Assembly (NCBI GenBank): GCA_034766995.1
Contig: CM068314.1
Span: 22,962,284 to 23,026,283 of the forward strand
Reading direction: 5' to 3'
From: Acanthacorydalis orientalis
Taxonomy: Eukaryota; Arthropoda; Insecta; Megaloptera; Corydalidae
Length of the DNA stretch: 64,000 nucleotides
A program made the position numbers and the translations under genes. Of the stretch, positions 48,934 to 61,400 are shown piece after piece; within the stretch, counting starts at the first letter, position 1, and the number at the start of each line of letters is the position of its first letter. The notes under the pieces are model-generated. The model was not told the DNA's origin. It did not search any database and saw only the letters and a program-made list of their open reading frames with translations.

Positions 48934-50052
48934 GTAAGGCCTTCGTTTAAATTGAAAACATTTTACCAAATTAAACATACATGTCGGTTCTTCGACAACA
49001 TACCTATGCAATGAAGTAATCCTTAACTATGTACAGATGATTGTATTAGTATAAACACCACTATATAGACAGGTTTTTGTACGCCTATAAGCGGAAATTA
49101 GGTGTGTGCTATGACAAATAATAGTTCCAGGCTAGTGAAAATATTGATGTACAATGAACTAAGTTCAAAATTACGGATGTTGTTTATTGTGTTCAGTAGA
49201 TTGTATCTATTTTGGCAACGGTATCTGCAATATGTTTTACCTCACCTTCAAATAAAATATAAGCAGTAGTACGTTAAAAAATCTAAATATAGTGAACGTT
49301 TCTTAAAACTGTTATCAGTATGTTTGCAGTATTTATATATAATGTTGATTTTTTTAACTGTGAATTATAAATAAATAAGCGGTAGTAGTAAAAAAAATGT
49401 TTATAAATCCCTATTTATAAAAATATACTTTGTAAAATGAGATTCAAAATAGAAACCAAACGGTTGAATTTGATTTTGTAAGCTAACTTAAAGTTGTCAT
49501 TTTATGTTGAATGAAAGGTTGACCTGTATTTTACTACCTGGATCTTTTCTAAGTTTCAAACAATATAAACGAGAGAGATATGTTTATGCAAAAGTAATAT
49601 TTTTTAACATAACTGTACATTGTATATAACAATACACACACACAAATATATATATATATAAATACAGCGTAAATAGTTACAATAATTCCAATTTTTTACA
49701 TAGTAAAGTACTAGTTATCACTAATTGACATAATTACAGACTAGACACATACATATGTGTATGTATATATAAAAACGTATTACGGCGAACTTACATTGAT
49801 TGTTTAAAATGTTGAATTATCGATACAAATTTATATTCTTTTCATATTGAAATTTGATTGAATTTAGGATATAACCATCAAAAGAAAATCTTTTTATTCC
49901 ACGTTCTCGAATTATTTATTTTATCGTGAAAATCTTTTGTGTATACATCTATTCTATAGTAGCATAAACTTTTTCCATTCTTTTTTAAGAAACTTTACGT
50001 CTAGTAGTGTTTATTTTATCTTCATACATTTTTATAGAGTTATTTTCATGTC

Positions 50053-50053
<1 letters not shown>

Positions 50054-50111
<58 letters not shown>
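50054..50111. repeat. (TA)n followed by (TG)n
   Basis: 40 bp TA (50054-50093) and 18 bp TG, a compound microsatellite like those at 41380 and 63932, in the same 5'-TA/TG-3' order. Confidence 0.96.
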
Positions 50112-50258
50112 TTCATTTTTAAAATTATTTTAAGAGAATTTAATCAAATATTAACAAAAGAAAATAATGTTATTATCTATGACGTTGGATGATTGTTAAA
50201 TGATATTATAATTTACGTTATTTATTCTTCTCCCTTTGAATCTGTTTATCTATCAATC

Positions 50259-50261
<3 letters not shown>

Positions 50262-50310
<49 letters not shown>
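50262..50310. repeat. (TA)n microsatellite
   Basis: 49 bp, ended by CCGGTTTAAT. Confidence 0.97.
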
Positions 50311-50313
<3 letters not shown>

Positions 50314-50757
50314 GTTTAATGATTAGAATTCTTTTTAGAAAAAACGAGATTAACTATCACTCATTTTCTTTTTAATATTATTGCTGAGGTTTCTTATCGA
50401 AGAACGCGAAAGTATTAATGTATAACTTAATTCAGTCCAGCGACTAGTTTGTATTGATATTGATTTTTGACTTGTTTTAGAACTATTCAATTTTAACCAC
50501 GACATTTTTTAAATGATTCTTAGATTTGATTTCTAAATTTCTTGTCTACCAAAAAGAAATCGTATATTATTAAATCTTTGAAGTATCTCCAAATATCACG
50601 TTTTGTAGTAATTTTTTTTGTTATTGTTTACTTATAATGGAAATGAGTTATTAGCTTTAATTTCCTTAAAAAATATTTTTAATATCTCCTTTAGTTTAGA
50701 AGAAATAATAATGTAATAATAGGGTGCTACTTTTAAGACTCTTACCAACTCTCGTTA

Positions 50758-50761
<4 letters not shown>

Positions 50762-50829
<68 letters not shown>
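50762..50829. repeat. (TA)n microsatellite
   Basis: 68 bp, uninterrupted. Confidence 0.97.
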
Positions 50830-50832
<3 letters not shown>

Positions 50833-51580
50833 TTAGTTTCTGGCATTGTGCTTTTATTCAGTGTAGTGTTATTAAATATTTTTAATTTCCAACTCCTTTG
50901 TATGTAAACACATGAAGAACAGTTCTAGGTATTTATTAATGAAATACTATTTAATATTCTTCTTGTTGAAAAGTACAGCGCATGTACGAGTGTTTTGTTG
51001 CATTACAGTACACATACGAGTATTGTGGATAGAAAGTAATATTGCTTGCAACTATAAAATAACATACGGTTCCTTAAATGGGAAAATGTACGTGACGTTA
51101 GTTGCGTACGAAAAATTTTGCAATGAATCTTATTGTCAAATCAATACTTTACGAATAAGAGTTATGATAGAAAAGTATGTTAATTAAAGTCAATGAATTT
51201 ACGTTCGTGTATATAAACTTTAAGTTGTTGATTTCAAGTACGCTCGAATAATTTCGTATGTTTCTGGAGTTATGTACTTTGTTTTATTTTAGGTTGTGTT
51301 GCGAAAAACGTGTTTGCTTTATTAATGTAAATGCATATTTATGCTTTGTAATTCTTGATTATTAAATGCAATGCTTTATAAAATGGTGTTTATTTTTGTT
51401 ATTTTTAAAAATTACAAAGGAGAATAGTAAATAATGTTAATGTATAAAATGAAAAGAACATTTATTTTACATATATTTATGAATAATCTTCTAAATATAT
51501 TCTTATCTTTACTACTTTTGATTAAATTATTACCAAACTATAAATAAACAATATAAAAAAGGGCAAAAAAACACTCGCAT

Positions 51581-51582
<2 letters not shown>

Positions 51583-51636
<54 letters not shown>
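51583..51636. repeat. (TA)n microsatellite
   Basis: 54 bp, ended by CTTCTGATAGATAGG. Confidence 0.97.
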
Positions 51637-51638
<2 letters not shown>

Positions 51639-52810
51639 TCTGATAGATAGGTATGTGTTAATTTATTTCGCGTGTAGCATGAATCATAAACTGATTAATG
51701 ATATCTGAATTTCGATTCACTTCATTTTTTATCACACATGTTCAGTTTAAATATTTTTTTATCTAATTTGAAATAATTTAGGAAATGATAACAATTAAAA
51801 CTACAATTATTTTTTGAAAAAAAATAACCCTCTACATATATATATATATAATTTATATGTGTTGAAAATGTCTTATATGGTTTAAATTTCTCTAAGCATG
51901 TGTGCATTAGTATGTCTAACACTTGTTTACAAGTTTGAAACATATACTTTTAGAAAAGAATGTATTTTTTAAGTATTAACAGTAACTCGATTTTAATTAA
52001 ATATTAAATCGGTTTATCTAGTTCTGCTAATAATTTAATTCTAAGGAATGTCTCTTCTAAACCATTTACGTCAAATCCAATTATGTAACAATTAACATAC
52101 GTCTATTTGAGTAGAACTACAGTAGATGGATTTAACTAGTCGAACACTGAAAGTCCTTTTGTGTCATTGAGGGCGTTAAACCATCAAAGGATGTATTAGT
52201 CAATTTCAGGTTATACAAGAAGGCTTAAATAACGAAACAGGGTTCCAAAACTTTTAACGAGATTCGTAATGAAACGCAATGAAAGTAAAATAGATGTGAA
52301 AAATAAACTGACGGGTGTATTTGAATTATTTGTGAGATAATACTTTCTTCGTTTATTCATTTTAATTGAAAGTATTTAATTGTATATAACAATAGAATTT
52401 CATTTTTATTCGTATACACGTTTAATTTTAATTCATAAAATTCGTTAAATTTTAATTCGTATATACTGTGTAATTGCCTTTTATTTCTAATAAAAAATTA
52501 ATAATTATTTTCTATACTTAGTTTCAATCACATTGATATGCATATTTAAAAAAGAGTTTTCTTACTAAATATTATTTTATTGAATTATGTTTTATATATA
52601 TTGTATAGCACGTGTTATATTTTTAAGAGAAGATGTATTTTATGAAGATGTATTTCAAAGCGGTTCCATTTTGTCACTTTATATGATGATGGTAGAACAT
52701 ATAGTCATTCAATTCAGTTCCACATGAAATACGAAATATTGTATTACCCTCCATTCATGCTATATCAAATTAAGGAATTTTCCAGACTTGTGTTACATGT
52801 ATTGAAACCC

Positions 52811-52813
<3 letters not shown>

Positions 52814-52889
<76 letters not shown>
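52814..52889. repeat. (TA)n microsatellite abutting a LINE relic
   Basis: 76 bp, uninterrupted. The LINE-derived coding sequence begins within about 15 bp of its right edge. Confidence 0.97.
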
Positions 52890-52892
<3 letters not shown>

Positions 52893-52904
52893 TCACTCAA
52901 AAAC

Positions 52905-53580
52905 AAAAGTGTTGTTCAATACGTTTGTCTGCTCGGAGAACATTGAAATAACAGGAACAGAAATAGAAGAGTTATGAAGTTTATTTATCTAGGTCAGCTT
53001 ATCAACAAAGATGAATCATTCATTGAAGAAGTAAACAGGAGAATAAAAATGGGATGGAGCTCATTTGGATGAAACGCTTCGATATTTAAATCAACCATCT
53101 CACTGTTTTTAAAGAAAAAAGTATTTTATCAATGTATATTACCAGTCCGTATCTACGGCAGTGAAACATGGGTGCTTAACGTCAAAATTATTCAGACTCC
53201 AAACAACACACAGAAGTATGGAAAGATCTATGCTGGGAATAACAAGAACAGATAGGAAAAGAATATAGAATGGATACGAAAACAGACAGGAGTCACAGAT
53301 GTAATAAGAATAGTAAAAGGTCTAAAATGGGAATGGATGGGGCATATTGCAAGAGGATAAGATAACCGATGAACAACAGAAATTATTAACTGATTAATTG
53401 GGAACAATATAAAAAGACCAAAAAAGAGACCAATGAACAGATGGGATAAGGAAATTAAATTTTTTATTGGAAATCAGTGGAAAAGAGATGCATTCAATCG
53501 TACAAAATGGAAAATCATAGTAGAGGCCTTTATTCAGCAGTGGATTGACAGAGGCTCCTACTGCTGATATAAAAGCTTAA
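52905..53580 (+). mobile_element. 5'-truncated RTE-like LINE, C-terminal reverse-transcriptase region (pseudogene)
   Basis: Plus-strand reading with a few stops and shifts gives the post-catalytic part of an endonuclease/reverse-transcriptase protein. From about 52977 it reads KFIYLGQLINKDESFIEEV, then a -RRIKMGW- segment, KKVFYQCILPVRIYGSETWVL at about 53120-53180, a TDVIRIVKGLKWEWMGHIAR segment at about 53298-53356, RPKKRPMNRWDKEI at about 53417-53460 and FIQQWIDRG near the end (about 53530). The order and spacing fit RTE-type non-LTR retrotransposons widespread in insects. The endonuclease and catalytic YADD region are missing, as after incomplete reverse transcription. Several stops make it inactive. 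Confidence 0.88.
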
Positions 53581-53715
53581 GAAAAATAGCAACACAAACA
53601 GAAGTAAATAAGAAAGTTGACTGAAAAAGAAGTGATTGTTCAATAAATATTTAAAGTGGTATTTGATTCAAAAAAGACTGAAAACTGATTCACATATCTA
53701 TATGTACAAAATATG

Positions 53716-53719
<4 letters not shown>

Positions 53720-53781
<62 letters not shown>
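53720..53781. repeat. (TA)n microsatellite downstream of the LINE
   Basis: 62 bp. With the array at 52814-52889 it brackets the LINE relic, so the element may have inserted within or beside an older array. Confidence 0.97.
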
Positions 53782-53785
<4 letters not shown>

Positions 53786-54350
53786 GTGTATGTATCAGTG
53801 TAGTCTTGTTTCATTAAATTAAGTTTTAATTTATTTTTTTGTCGTTCTTTGATTAAATGCTGTTGATATAAATTTGACGTACTTATAAATTATTTCACAT
53901 TATAATTTAATATCGAATGGGGCGGACTGACTACTTAAATGAGAAATTTTAAAGGATGAATGAATGAAACACTTTGTGAATGTGTGATTGGTTTCTGTTT
54001 CTGATAAACTCAAATAAGGAGTTTGAATAATGTTACAAGAAAATCACTGCCGTTGGGAACTACCTCTCATTTTGATTTTATCAGAAGATAGACACGTGTT
54101 TTGAATATTGAGTCATGTCCTTTACAGAATTTACAGAAAGTTTGAGCATTGTTTGATTGCGTAGAACTGCGTTAATCGGTTTTATAGTATGGGTTTTTTG
54201 AATGTTTGAATTAATATGACTAAATATAATTTGCATACAATGATTTTCATTCGTGATCATTTTTATAAAAGAATTAATTAATGGTAAGATATTCTAAACA
54301 AATAAAACTGTCACGATTGATTTGTAAGTTATTTATTTTTAAAAATACCA

Positions 54351-54356
<6 letters not shown>

Positions 54357-54406
<50 letters not shown>
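54357..54406. repeat. (TA)n microsatellite
   Basis: 50 bp, uninterrupted. Confidence 0.97.
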
Positions 54407-54410
<4 letters not shown>

Positions 54411-56295
54411 CGAAATTTATACATTTCAAGTAATCTTCATTCATACAAGAAGTACAAGAAATTAAACAGTTGGCATTTAATTTAATACATATAAGAGTAC
54501 AATTTAAAGTATTTGAGATTAACTTTAAATAAAAATTTCTTGAGTCTTAAGTTGATCAATAAATATTTATTGTATTCAGCAATTAAATCAGAAGTAGCAT
54601 AAACAGTGTAAATTGTTTGTGAGAGAGTTAAAGGTCAGTTTGTGACATAAAATTTAAATACATTTTTGATAGGCGGAAGAACCGAACACTTGAAAATAAA
54701 CATTAAAAAAAATAATTTGTTTCAAGACATGTAAAAAGCTTTATGTTTTTATACATATATTGTACACCTAGTAAGAGATACAAACTTATTGTGTTTAATA
54801 ATTGCTTTATTTTATATGAATATTAAAAATTGTTTAAACAAAATAATTTTATTTCTTAAAAGAAAGATTTTATTTTTTAAAACAATAAATGAGTTGTTTA
54901 TTGTGATATTTAAATTTTAACTTTCGAATTTTTAGCTATAAAATTTGAATATAATGATGATTAACGTAAATGCCTTATAGTTTACAGTAAAACAAATATT
55001 TTTGTCGCCTGTCAGTATGTATATACTATATAATGATATATTGATGTGGTTAGAAGATCAAAATTTTAATAGTTTAGATGCTTCAAGAATTTGCAATCAA
55101 ATCATATAAGTGAAATAATTGATGTGAGCAATAAATATATTGAAGAACAAAACGCATTGAACTTAACCCGAGGGCATTCAATTACATTGACCATATGCTG
55201 GATACGGGACAAGGAATTAATTAATTTAATGAACAAGCCAAGTTTAATATAGTCTATGCCTTGATCTCGTCTTGCCCTGAGTTAAAGTTGTTTACAATGA
55301 ATACTTCAAAGGCGATTGTATGCTTACCCTATTACTAGGATGTTTTTCCGTTTTTGTGTACTGTTTATCTTTGTCTACGCACACACACACACATACATAT
55401 ATGTATATATATTATTGTAATAATAGTCAATATTACAATCATGGAGAGATCGCTTATCAGATAAAAAATGATTTATCAAGAAAATTATAATCATAAATTT
55501 ATATTGTTAAAATTATTACAATTACTGACAATAAAAAGTTATATAATTAATGTTTTAAACAATGACTGAAATCAATATAATTATTAATTACTTGTATTAT
55601 AAAATTTTAATAAGGCAATTAATGTTAAACAAACGTTAGTTATTATTTATTGTAGAAACTTGCATTGAAAAAAATAGTAATTTAAATATGTAATTCAAGA
55701 AAATAATACGTTATTATTTATCTGTTATTAATTGTTTATTAAGTCTATCATTACTTTCATAATATCGCAATTTAATTTATGATAATCAACATTACTACGG
55801 CGAATAAAACTATTGTGAAAGTATGTAAACGAAAATGTGGCAAAATTTTAACAATAAAACAAAGATCAATGACTCATGAACTGCTGATGTTATGCGTAAA
55901 AAATATTTACGGATCAAGACTTTTTAGTCAGTGATTCAAAGATCCTTTTGAATGCAATTCCAGTTATGTTAGGTGACTCAGAAGGTAATTGTTTTCTTTT
56001 ATATTCCATTACTGTATTATGTGTACACATTAACAGGTCTGTTTTTAAATTAACGTTTTCGTGGTAACGTTTACAGATGATTCATTATTGCATATGATTT
56101 AATAATAAATCGATATATAGATGATTCAGTTTAGGCTTTCGCATGAAATTATTAAAAAAAAATCGCAAAAATTAAAATAAATCATGTTATTTATTATATA
56201 CTATTATAGTTCAAATTCAATAGTAAAATACAATAATACGATTTTTTTTAATTTTTACAATTTTTTTTAATACTTTATGCGGAAGCCTAAATTGA

Positions 56296-56298
<3 letters not shown>
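54407..56298. other. AT-rich non-coding stretch without long TA arrays
   Basis: It contains only a short (CA)n run at about 55380-55397 and a slightly less AT-rich patch at 55150-55300 (ACCCGAGGGC...GCCCTGAGTTAA, weak inverted similarity). Nothing coding is seen. Confidence 0.5.

Positions 56299-56343
<45 letters not shown>
56299..56343. repeat. (TA)n microsatellite left of the Helitron-like segment
   Basis: 45 bp, uninterrupted, ended by ACGACATTG. Confidence 0.97.
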
Positions 56344-56344
<1 letters not shown>

Positions 56345-56429
56345 CGACATTGTTCATCAATCTGTAATAATACATTATATAGATATAATGACTTTTAAAG
56401 ATATGTTTATTTTTTCATTTGGTACATCT

Positions 56430-56487
56430 ACAGGTTTATAATTGACAAGTGGGCGAGCACAGCGATCACAAGGGGCAAAGCCCCCTA

Positions 56488-56488
<1 letters not shown>
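56430..56488 (+). mobile_element. Helitron 3' terminus (non-autonomous relic)
   Basis: The segment ends GGGGCAAAGCCCCCTAG: a short hairpin (GGGGC/GCCCC with AAA loop) directly before CTAG. That matches the Helitron 3' end rule (hairpin then CTRR). The next base is T, the start of a (TA)n array, as expected for insertion between A and T. Upstream GTGGGCGAGCACAGCGATCACA is the GC-rich subterminal part. A 5' TC terminus was not found with certainty. Confidence 0.7.

Positions 56489-56527
<39 letters not shown>
56489..56527. repeat. (TA)n microsatellite at the Helitron 3' junction
   Basis: 39 bp, starting at the first base after CTAG. Confidence 0.97.
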
Positions 56528-56534
<7 letters not shown>

Positions 56535-56676
56535 TCAACTGTTTTTCTTGCATTAAATAAAAAGTTATGCATTTTTGCAAGTGATTGAGTGTATTTTACT
56601 TATTACTTTACCAATTTAAATAAATGTGTTAATGTAATTAGGTCGTTATCAAAATCAGTCAATATGTACAGTATTG

Positions 56677-56724
56677 ATTCTTCTATTTCTTTCTCATTGT
56701 ATCCTTCTATTTATTTCTCATTGA
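56677..56724. repeat. Tandem duplication, 2 x 24 bp
   Basis: ATTCTTCTATTTCTTTCTCA and ATCCTTCTATTTATTTCTCA (each continuing for four more bases) lie head to tail with about three mismatches. Confidence 0.85.
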
Positions 56725-57189
56725 TGTGAAATCAAATAATTTTTGAAAATAAAAGTGGGTTTTGAGAGTAAAAAAAGCGGTTATGATTTGATCGATAAGT
56801 ATGTTTATTTTTTTTTCTATATTTTTGAAATATATATATATATATATATGTATATGTGTGTGTGTGTTTGAATTTTATTCCATACCTGAATATATAAAAA
56901 GTTTTTGTAAATATTTACATTTTAATATCAATGTATTTGTATGGCGGTGATAGCAATGTGGTTTTTAGAAAATTTTATGGTTTAGGTAATTGTGTTTCGA
57001 TATTTGTACATTGCCGTATATATAATATTAAAAAAAAGATTAAATAAAATTTTAATTTACTCATAGATAATTTTATTTTTTCATTTCTTCAAAGATATAA
57101 ACGTTCTGTTCGGAAATATTTATGTGGTCTTTTTCGAATATGAAAGAAACTTGTTCATCAAAGTATGCTATAATGCACTAGCTTCTAAA

Positions 57190-57245
57190 GGGTAGTTCAC
57201 GTACCCTTGGAAGTATATAAGGCAGGAAGAGAGATATTTATCAGC
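57190..57245 (+). promoter_or_regulatory. Core-promoter-like sequence: hairpin, TATA box, initiator
   Basis: AGGGTAGTTCACGTACCCT (about 57189-57207) is a 6-bp inverted repeat with a 7-nt loop. TATATAAGG starts at 57214, and an arthropod-type initiator TCAGCT has its A at 57243, 29 bp downstream, the normal TATA-to-start spacing. No ORF of note follows, so any transcript would be non-coding or spliced. Confidence 0.3.
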
Positions 57246-58251
57246 TGAATTTCAGTATGAAATTTTAGGAGTTAGTAGATAATTGAAAAAATGAATATCT
57301 TAACTTTGTAATCGCAGCTAACGATGCATTTCTTCTATACTTATTATCTATATTAAATATCCCATTCCATTTCTTCCTAAATCTGTAAAGGGTAACTTTC
57401 ATCTATGACAAAAGTTACAATAAATTGAAGTTTGAACCAAACTTATCGAGTAACAAAATGTCAAATCAAGATATTTAAAAATAAAAACAAATATTCAATA
57501 ACATTGTTTATACTAAAGTATACTGTTTTTTTTAATTTTATCAGATGAATAAAACATATTAAGATCAAATATTTTCTTTTATTAATAAAGTTCTTTTTTG
57601 CATTTTAGCATGAATAATGGAATTGTTAATCTCGATAGCAGTTATTGTCATGAAGCATAAAAAGAGAACTATTTAGTATTATTTTTATTGATGAATTTTA
57701 TTGTTTTATATTGTTATTATTTATTGGCATATTATTTAAAATTTGATAATGTTAAAAGAATAGGATTGAATAAATAAAATAATTATTCATGCACTTTACA
57801 CATGTATGTGAACGTATAAAAATATTTGTTGACTTATTTATTTGTTATTATTTTTTAAACATTTTGGTATTATTTTATATTGCTATGATTGTTGATCTAA
57901 GAGCAACGTGTAATTATTAGATAATATTTGCGAATCAAATTCCTTTGTTTACTAGAAATATAATGCTGTTAATCTGTCTCTCCGATCAGTAATAATCCTG
58001 GTGTATTAAATGAGATCAGAGTAAATGTACACCTATTTGTTCTTCATTCCTTTTAAATCCTGGTGAAACGAGTGCCGTCATTTTGAAAATATATTGACAG
58101 TGGCTATATAGTTGAAAATCATCCATGAATAATGTGATATATAGAGGAAAAAATATCCAGATATAAAACAACTCTAAACAACATTAATGGTTATTGTAAA
58201 TTATTTGCATATTTTAATATTCGAAAATAGTTATTTGAAAAATATACTAAA

Positions 58252-58254
<3 letters not shown>

Positions 58255-58338
<84 letters not shown>
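58255..58338. repeat. (TA)n microsatellite, longest uninterrupted array
   Basis: 84 bp of pure TA, followed by TGTATGTATATATGTGTG. Confidence 0.97.
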
Positions 58339-58346
<8 letters not shown>

Positions 58347-58479
58347 ATATGTGTGTTGAATAAATATCTTGGTTATTGAATTATCAACTGTATCATTATT
58401 GATGGAGTAATAAATAAAAAGATTTTTTTTCTCTTTGGATGTATTGCTATAGATTCGTATTTTGTTGAGTATTGAATCT

Positions 58480-58640
58480 TGCGCCCCTATGTATGTGCAG
58501 AACATTTCAACAACCTACAATGATAGGTCACGTTTCCGGCGGCCTCACAGCCATAGCATACTCAACATTCTACTACTTTCGACGTGTTTCTCGGCGATAG
58601 AAATATTTTATCGTCTGCGATGTCAGACGTAGACATCATT
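58480..58640. other. Higher-GC island, unrecognised
   Basis: The core TTTCCGGCGGCCTCACAGCC stands out in this AT-rich DNA. The 91-codon plus ORF at 58584-58859 starts in it but becomes AT-driven and is not convincing. Probably an eroded mobile element. Confidence 0.2.
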
Positions 58641-58920
58641 ATTTATTTTTACGATATAGAAATGCTTTTTTCAAAAGATTTTTTAAAATTTCACAACGAA
58701 AAATATATATTTGAAAATTTACATTTGGTAAACATTTTTATTCATGGTTCATATATTTTTGCATTTAGATATATTACTACCTCTCATATTTTTTCCGAGA
58801 ATTCTAGTTTCAAATGCATTCAGAATATTGTAAATGAATATCAAGTACAAAATTATTAATCATATTAATTATATATTTTTAACATTTAATTATTGTTTTT
58901 TAGCTATTTCTCTCTCTGTT

Positions 58921-58929
<9 letters not shown>

Positions 58930-58961
<32 letters not shown>
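58930..58961. repeat. (TA)n microsatellite
   Basis: 32 bp, after CTCTCTCTGTTCACACATACA. Confidence 0.95.
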
Positions 58962-58965
<4 letters not shown>

Positions 58966-59082
58966 TAGGTATAGTTAATATTTTTTTATGTATTACAAAA
59001 TTAGTTTCAAAAATAAAACGGAAACAAGTAAATGAACTCACAAGTTACATCTTGTTTATATATTTAAAAAAAAGCAATGGCA

Positions 59083-59085
<3 letters not shown>

Positions 59086-59121
<36 letters not shown>
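59086..59121. repeat. (TA)n microsatellite
   Basis: 36 bp, followed by TGTATGTTCC. Confidence 0.96.
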
Positions 59122-59127
<6 letters not shown>

Positions 59128-59319
59128 TCCTTTTTGACAACTTGTAGTGAAACGTATTTTAAAATGTTAAAAAAATCCATGTTGATTTACCTAACTTTTA
59201 TTTTTAATTTTGTATGTGCCCTTTATCATTGAATTATTTTGCACAACTCTAAAATCTTGCAATGTTTGAAGCTTAAGAGTTCTTTTATAATACGTAGATA
59301 GTATATTTTGTTTTGATGA

Positions 59320-59322
<3 letters not shown>

Positions 59323-59365
<43 letters not shown>
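59323..59365. repeat. (TA)n microsatellite
   Basis: 43 bp, uninterrupted. Confidence 0.97.
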
Positions 59366-59367
<2 letters not shown>

Positions 59368-60217
59368 ATAATAATAAGCAAGTTTTAATTTAAAATTTGT
59401 CAGCTAGCAATCTGAAGTGCTATTTATCTCAATCTTTATCTACTTTTCTTTTAAATAAATCTGAAAATTTTTCATTGTTTTAATTTCAAGTGAAGATATA
59501 ATGTTGTATATATATATATTCGAAAACACACAAACGCAAACATTCCATGGACAAAGATTCAGGTTAATAGTAGATCACTCGGTAGTCAAATACTAGTCTA
59601 TTCATGGGAATGTTATTTTTTTATTTTATAGTTTACCATGAATGAGTACAAAATTATTTTATGTACACACATTACTAATGTAGTCATTTTAACATTTATA
59701 TTTTCCATCACACAATTAATCCCTAGAGAATTAGTTACTTGGTTAGCTTTTAACTTAATTTCAACCATAAATCGAAAAGGAGTTTTTCATTTTGAAAATA
59801 ATCATTAAGTTTTCACACATTTGGACGACTAAAATAGTGTTGTCTCAACAAAAGTCAATTATTTTACAGATTGTTAATAAAAATTTAACAAAAAAAATAT
59901 GTTTTTCTAAAATTTGCCCGATATAATATTATATAATTACAAGAAAATCTTTAAATCAATAGTAAACATATTTACATAAATCGATACATTTAAAAAATAA
60001 AATCAAAAGGTAAGATTTAGTGACAAATATAAATACACAAATTATAGTTTAATATTTATTAGCTTGTTTATAATTAAACCGTAAATTTATTTAACGTTGT
60101 GTTGTCATTCAACATATTTACTTGTATTTTCGTGATATCTTGAGGCTATGTTTGAGTTAAATTACCTAAAATAGATCTACTTTCATACATATATACTTAC
60201 TTTAATATATTCGTGTT

Positions 60218-60220
<3 letters not shown>

Positions 60221-60283
<63 letters not shown>

Positions 60284-60319
60284 TAGATGTATGTGTGTAT
60301 ATATATATATATATAGATG

Positions 60320-60365
<46 letters not shown>

Positions 60366-60368
60366 TAT
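60221..60368. repeat. Composite (TA)n array with two GATGTATGTGT modules
   Basis: About 148 bp. TATAGATGTATGTGTGTATA and TATAGATGTATGTGTATATA separate three TA runs. Overlapping Tyr-Ile ORFs on both strands are artefacts. Confidence 0.95.
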
Positions 60369-60526
60369 GCATACATACATGCATACGTAAATATATTGAC
60401 GTTTTTTTAGTTCTAGGACATTGTTATGCTGTTACATAAATCATAAGATAATTAGTAATATTATCTCTAATATTACTTTTTTTCATATTAGTTTGTTGAT
60501 ATTGATTTATTTGTTCAGTTCGAGTT

Positions 60527-60528
<2 letters not shown>

Positions 60529-60570
<42 letters not shown>
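60529..60570. repeat. (TA)n microsatellite
   Basis: 42 bp, uninterrupted. Confidence 0.97.
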
Positions 60571-60573
<3 letters not shown>

Positions 60574-61179
60574 ATATGAAAACTTATACATGTGTTTCCG
60601 TAAAAGTAAGGAGTAAACAATGAGTGATATTTGTTGATATATTATGTTAATTATATTTTTAAGATAAATTTTCTGTGAAACAAACAACAGCAATTAGAGT
60701 AGTTATAAATTATTTTTTTTATATATTTAGTAGGGATTCAGGAGGGATAATAAAATATTAATCAGATGCTAATTACCTTAGTTGTCGAAGTGTCCTAAAA
60801 CCCCAAATAGCTAACTAACTAAAATATTAATTTTCATATCTTTCAAATATTTATCAGAAGTAAACATTGTTCCATGATTTCTGTAAATATTAAAAGTAAA
60901 GAATAAATTCAAAATAACTATAATTTGAAGAACATAAGGTACGAAAATATTTGGCATTGTGAATGAATTAGTTTTGGTGTTAATATAATTCACAACGATT
61001 ATCACTTTAGCTGAACTACATACATATAATCATTAAAATGAAATATAGACTTTAATTAAATCGTTTGTATTTAAGGTAGTATAGAATATATTGAAGATAA
61101 TGAAAAGCCCACATATTACATTAAAATTCCATACAACGTACCAACAAAGCAAGTTTTCTAATTAGCACACGATGTCGTT

Positions 61180-61400
61180 TAGAAAAGATAAATAATCTCT
61201 GAAACCCTTGCTTGAATCACCTGATATTGACAGGTTAATGAACTAGTAAATTCAGTTAGCCTCGCTCGTTGCTCGAAGTGTACATCTCTCCCAGAACTTA
61301 ACTGAACAGCCTTGACTCTATAGAGCAACGTTTCTTCATGACGCTTTTGAGCGCAGCTTAACATGTTCAAATGTAGATAACATGTACACATCAAATACAA
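61180..61400. other. Lower-AT island with a 73-codon minus-strand ORF, unrecognised
   Basis: The minus strand (61400-61179) is open with balanced composition (…SCAQKRHEETLLYRV…), unlike the AT-driven ORFs nearby. I see no domain, acceptor or donor pattern that settles it. It may be a transposon relic or an exon. Confidence 0.2.

Larger units (their letters stand above)
48934..52813 (+). other. Start of a long intron: AT-rich with TA arrays
   Basis: No exon that continues phase 0 from 48933 was found. The 91-codon ORF at 50912-51187 lies in a less AT-rich patch but resembles no family and is in the wrong phase for its best acceptor. Confidence 0.5.

Noticed and set aside
50912..51187. 91-codon ORF in a less AT-rich patch as a second exon of the myristoylated-protein gene
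   Set aside because: The best acceptor (TTGCATTACAG) would put it out of phase with the phase-0 donor at 48933, and no family is recognised.
58584..58859. 91-codon plus ORF
   Set aside because: After its GC-rich start it becomes Ile/Phe/Tyr/Asn-rich, with no splice or promoter context.
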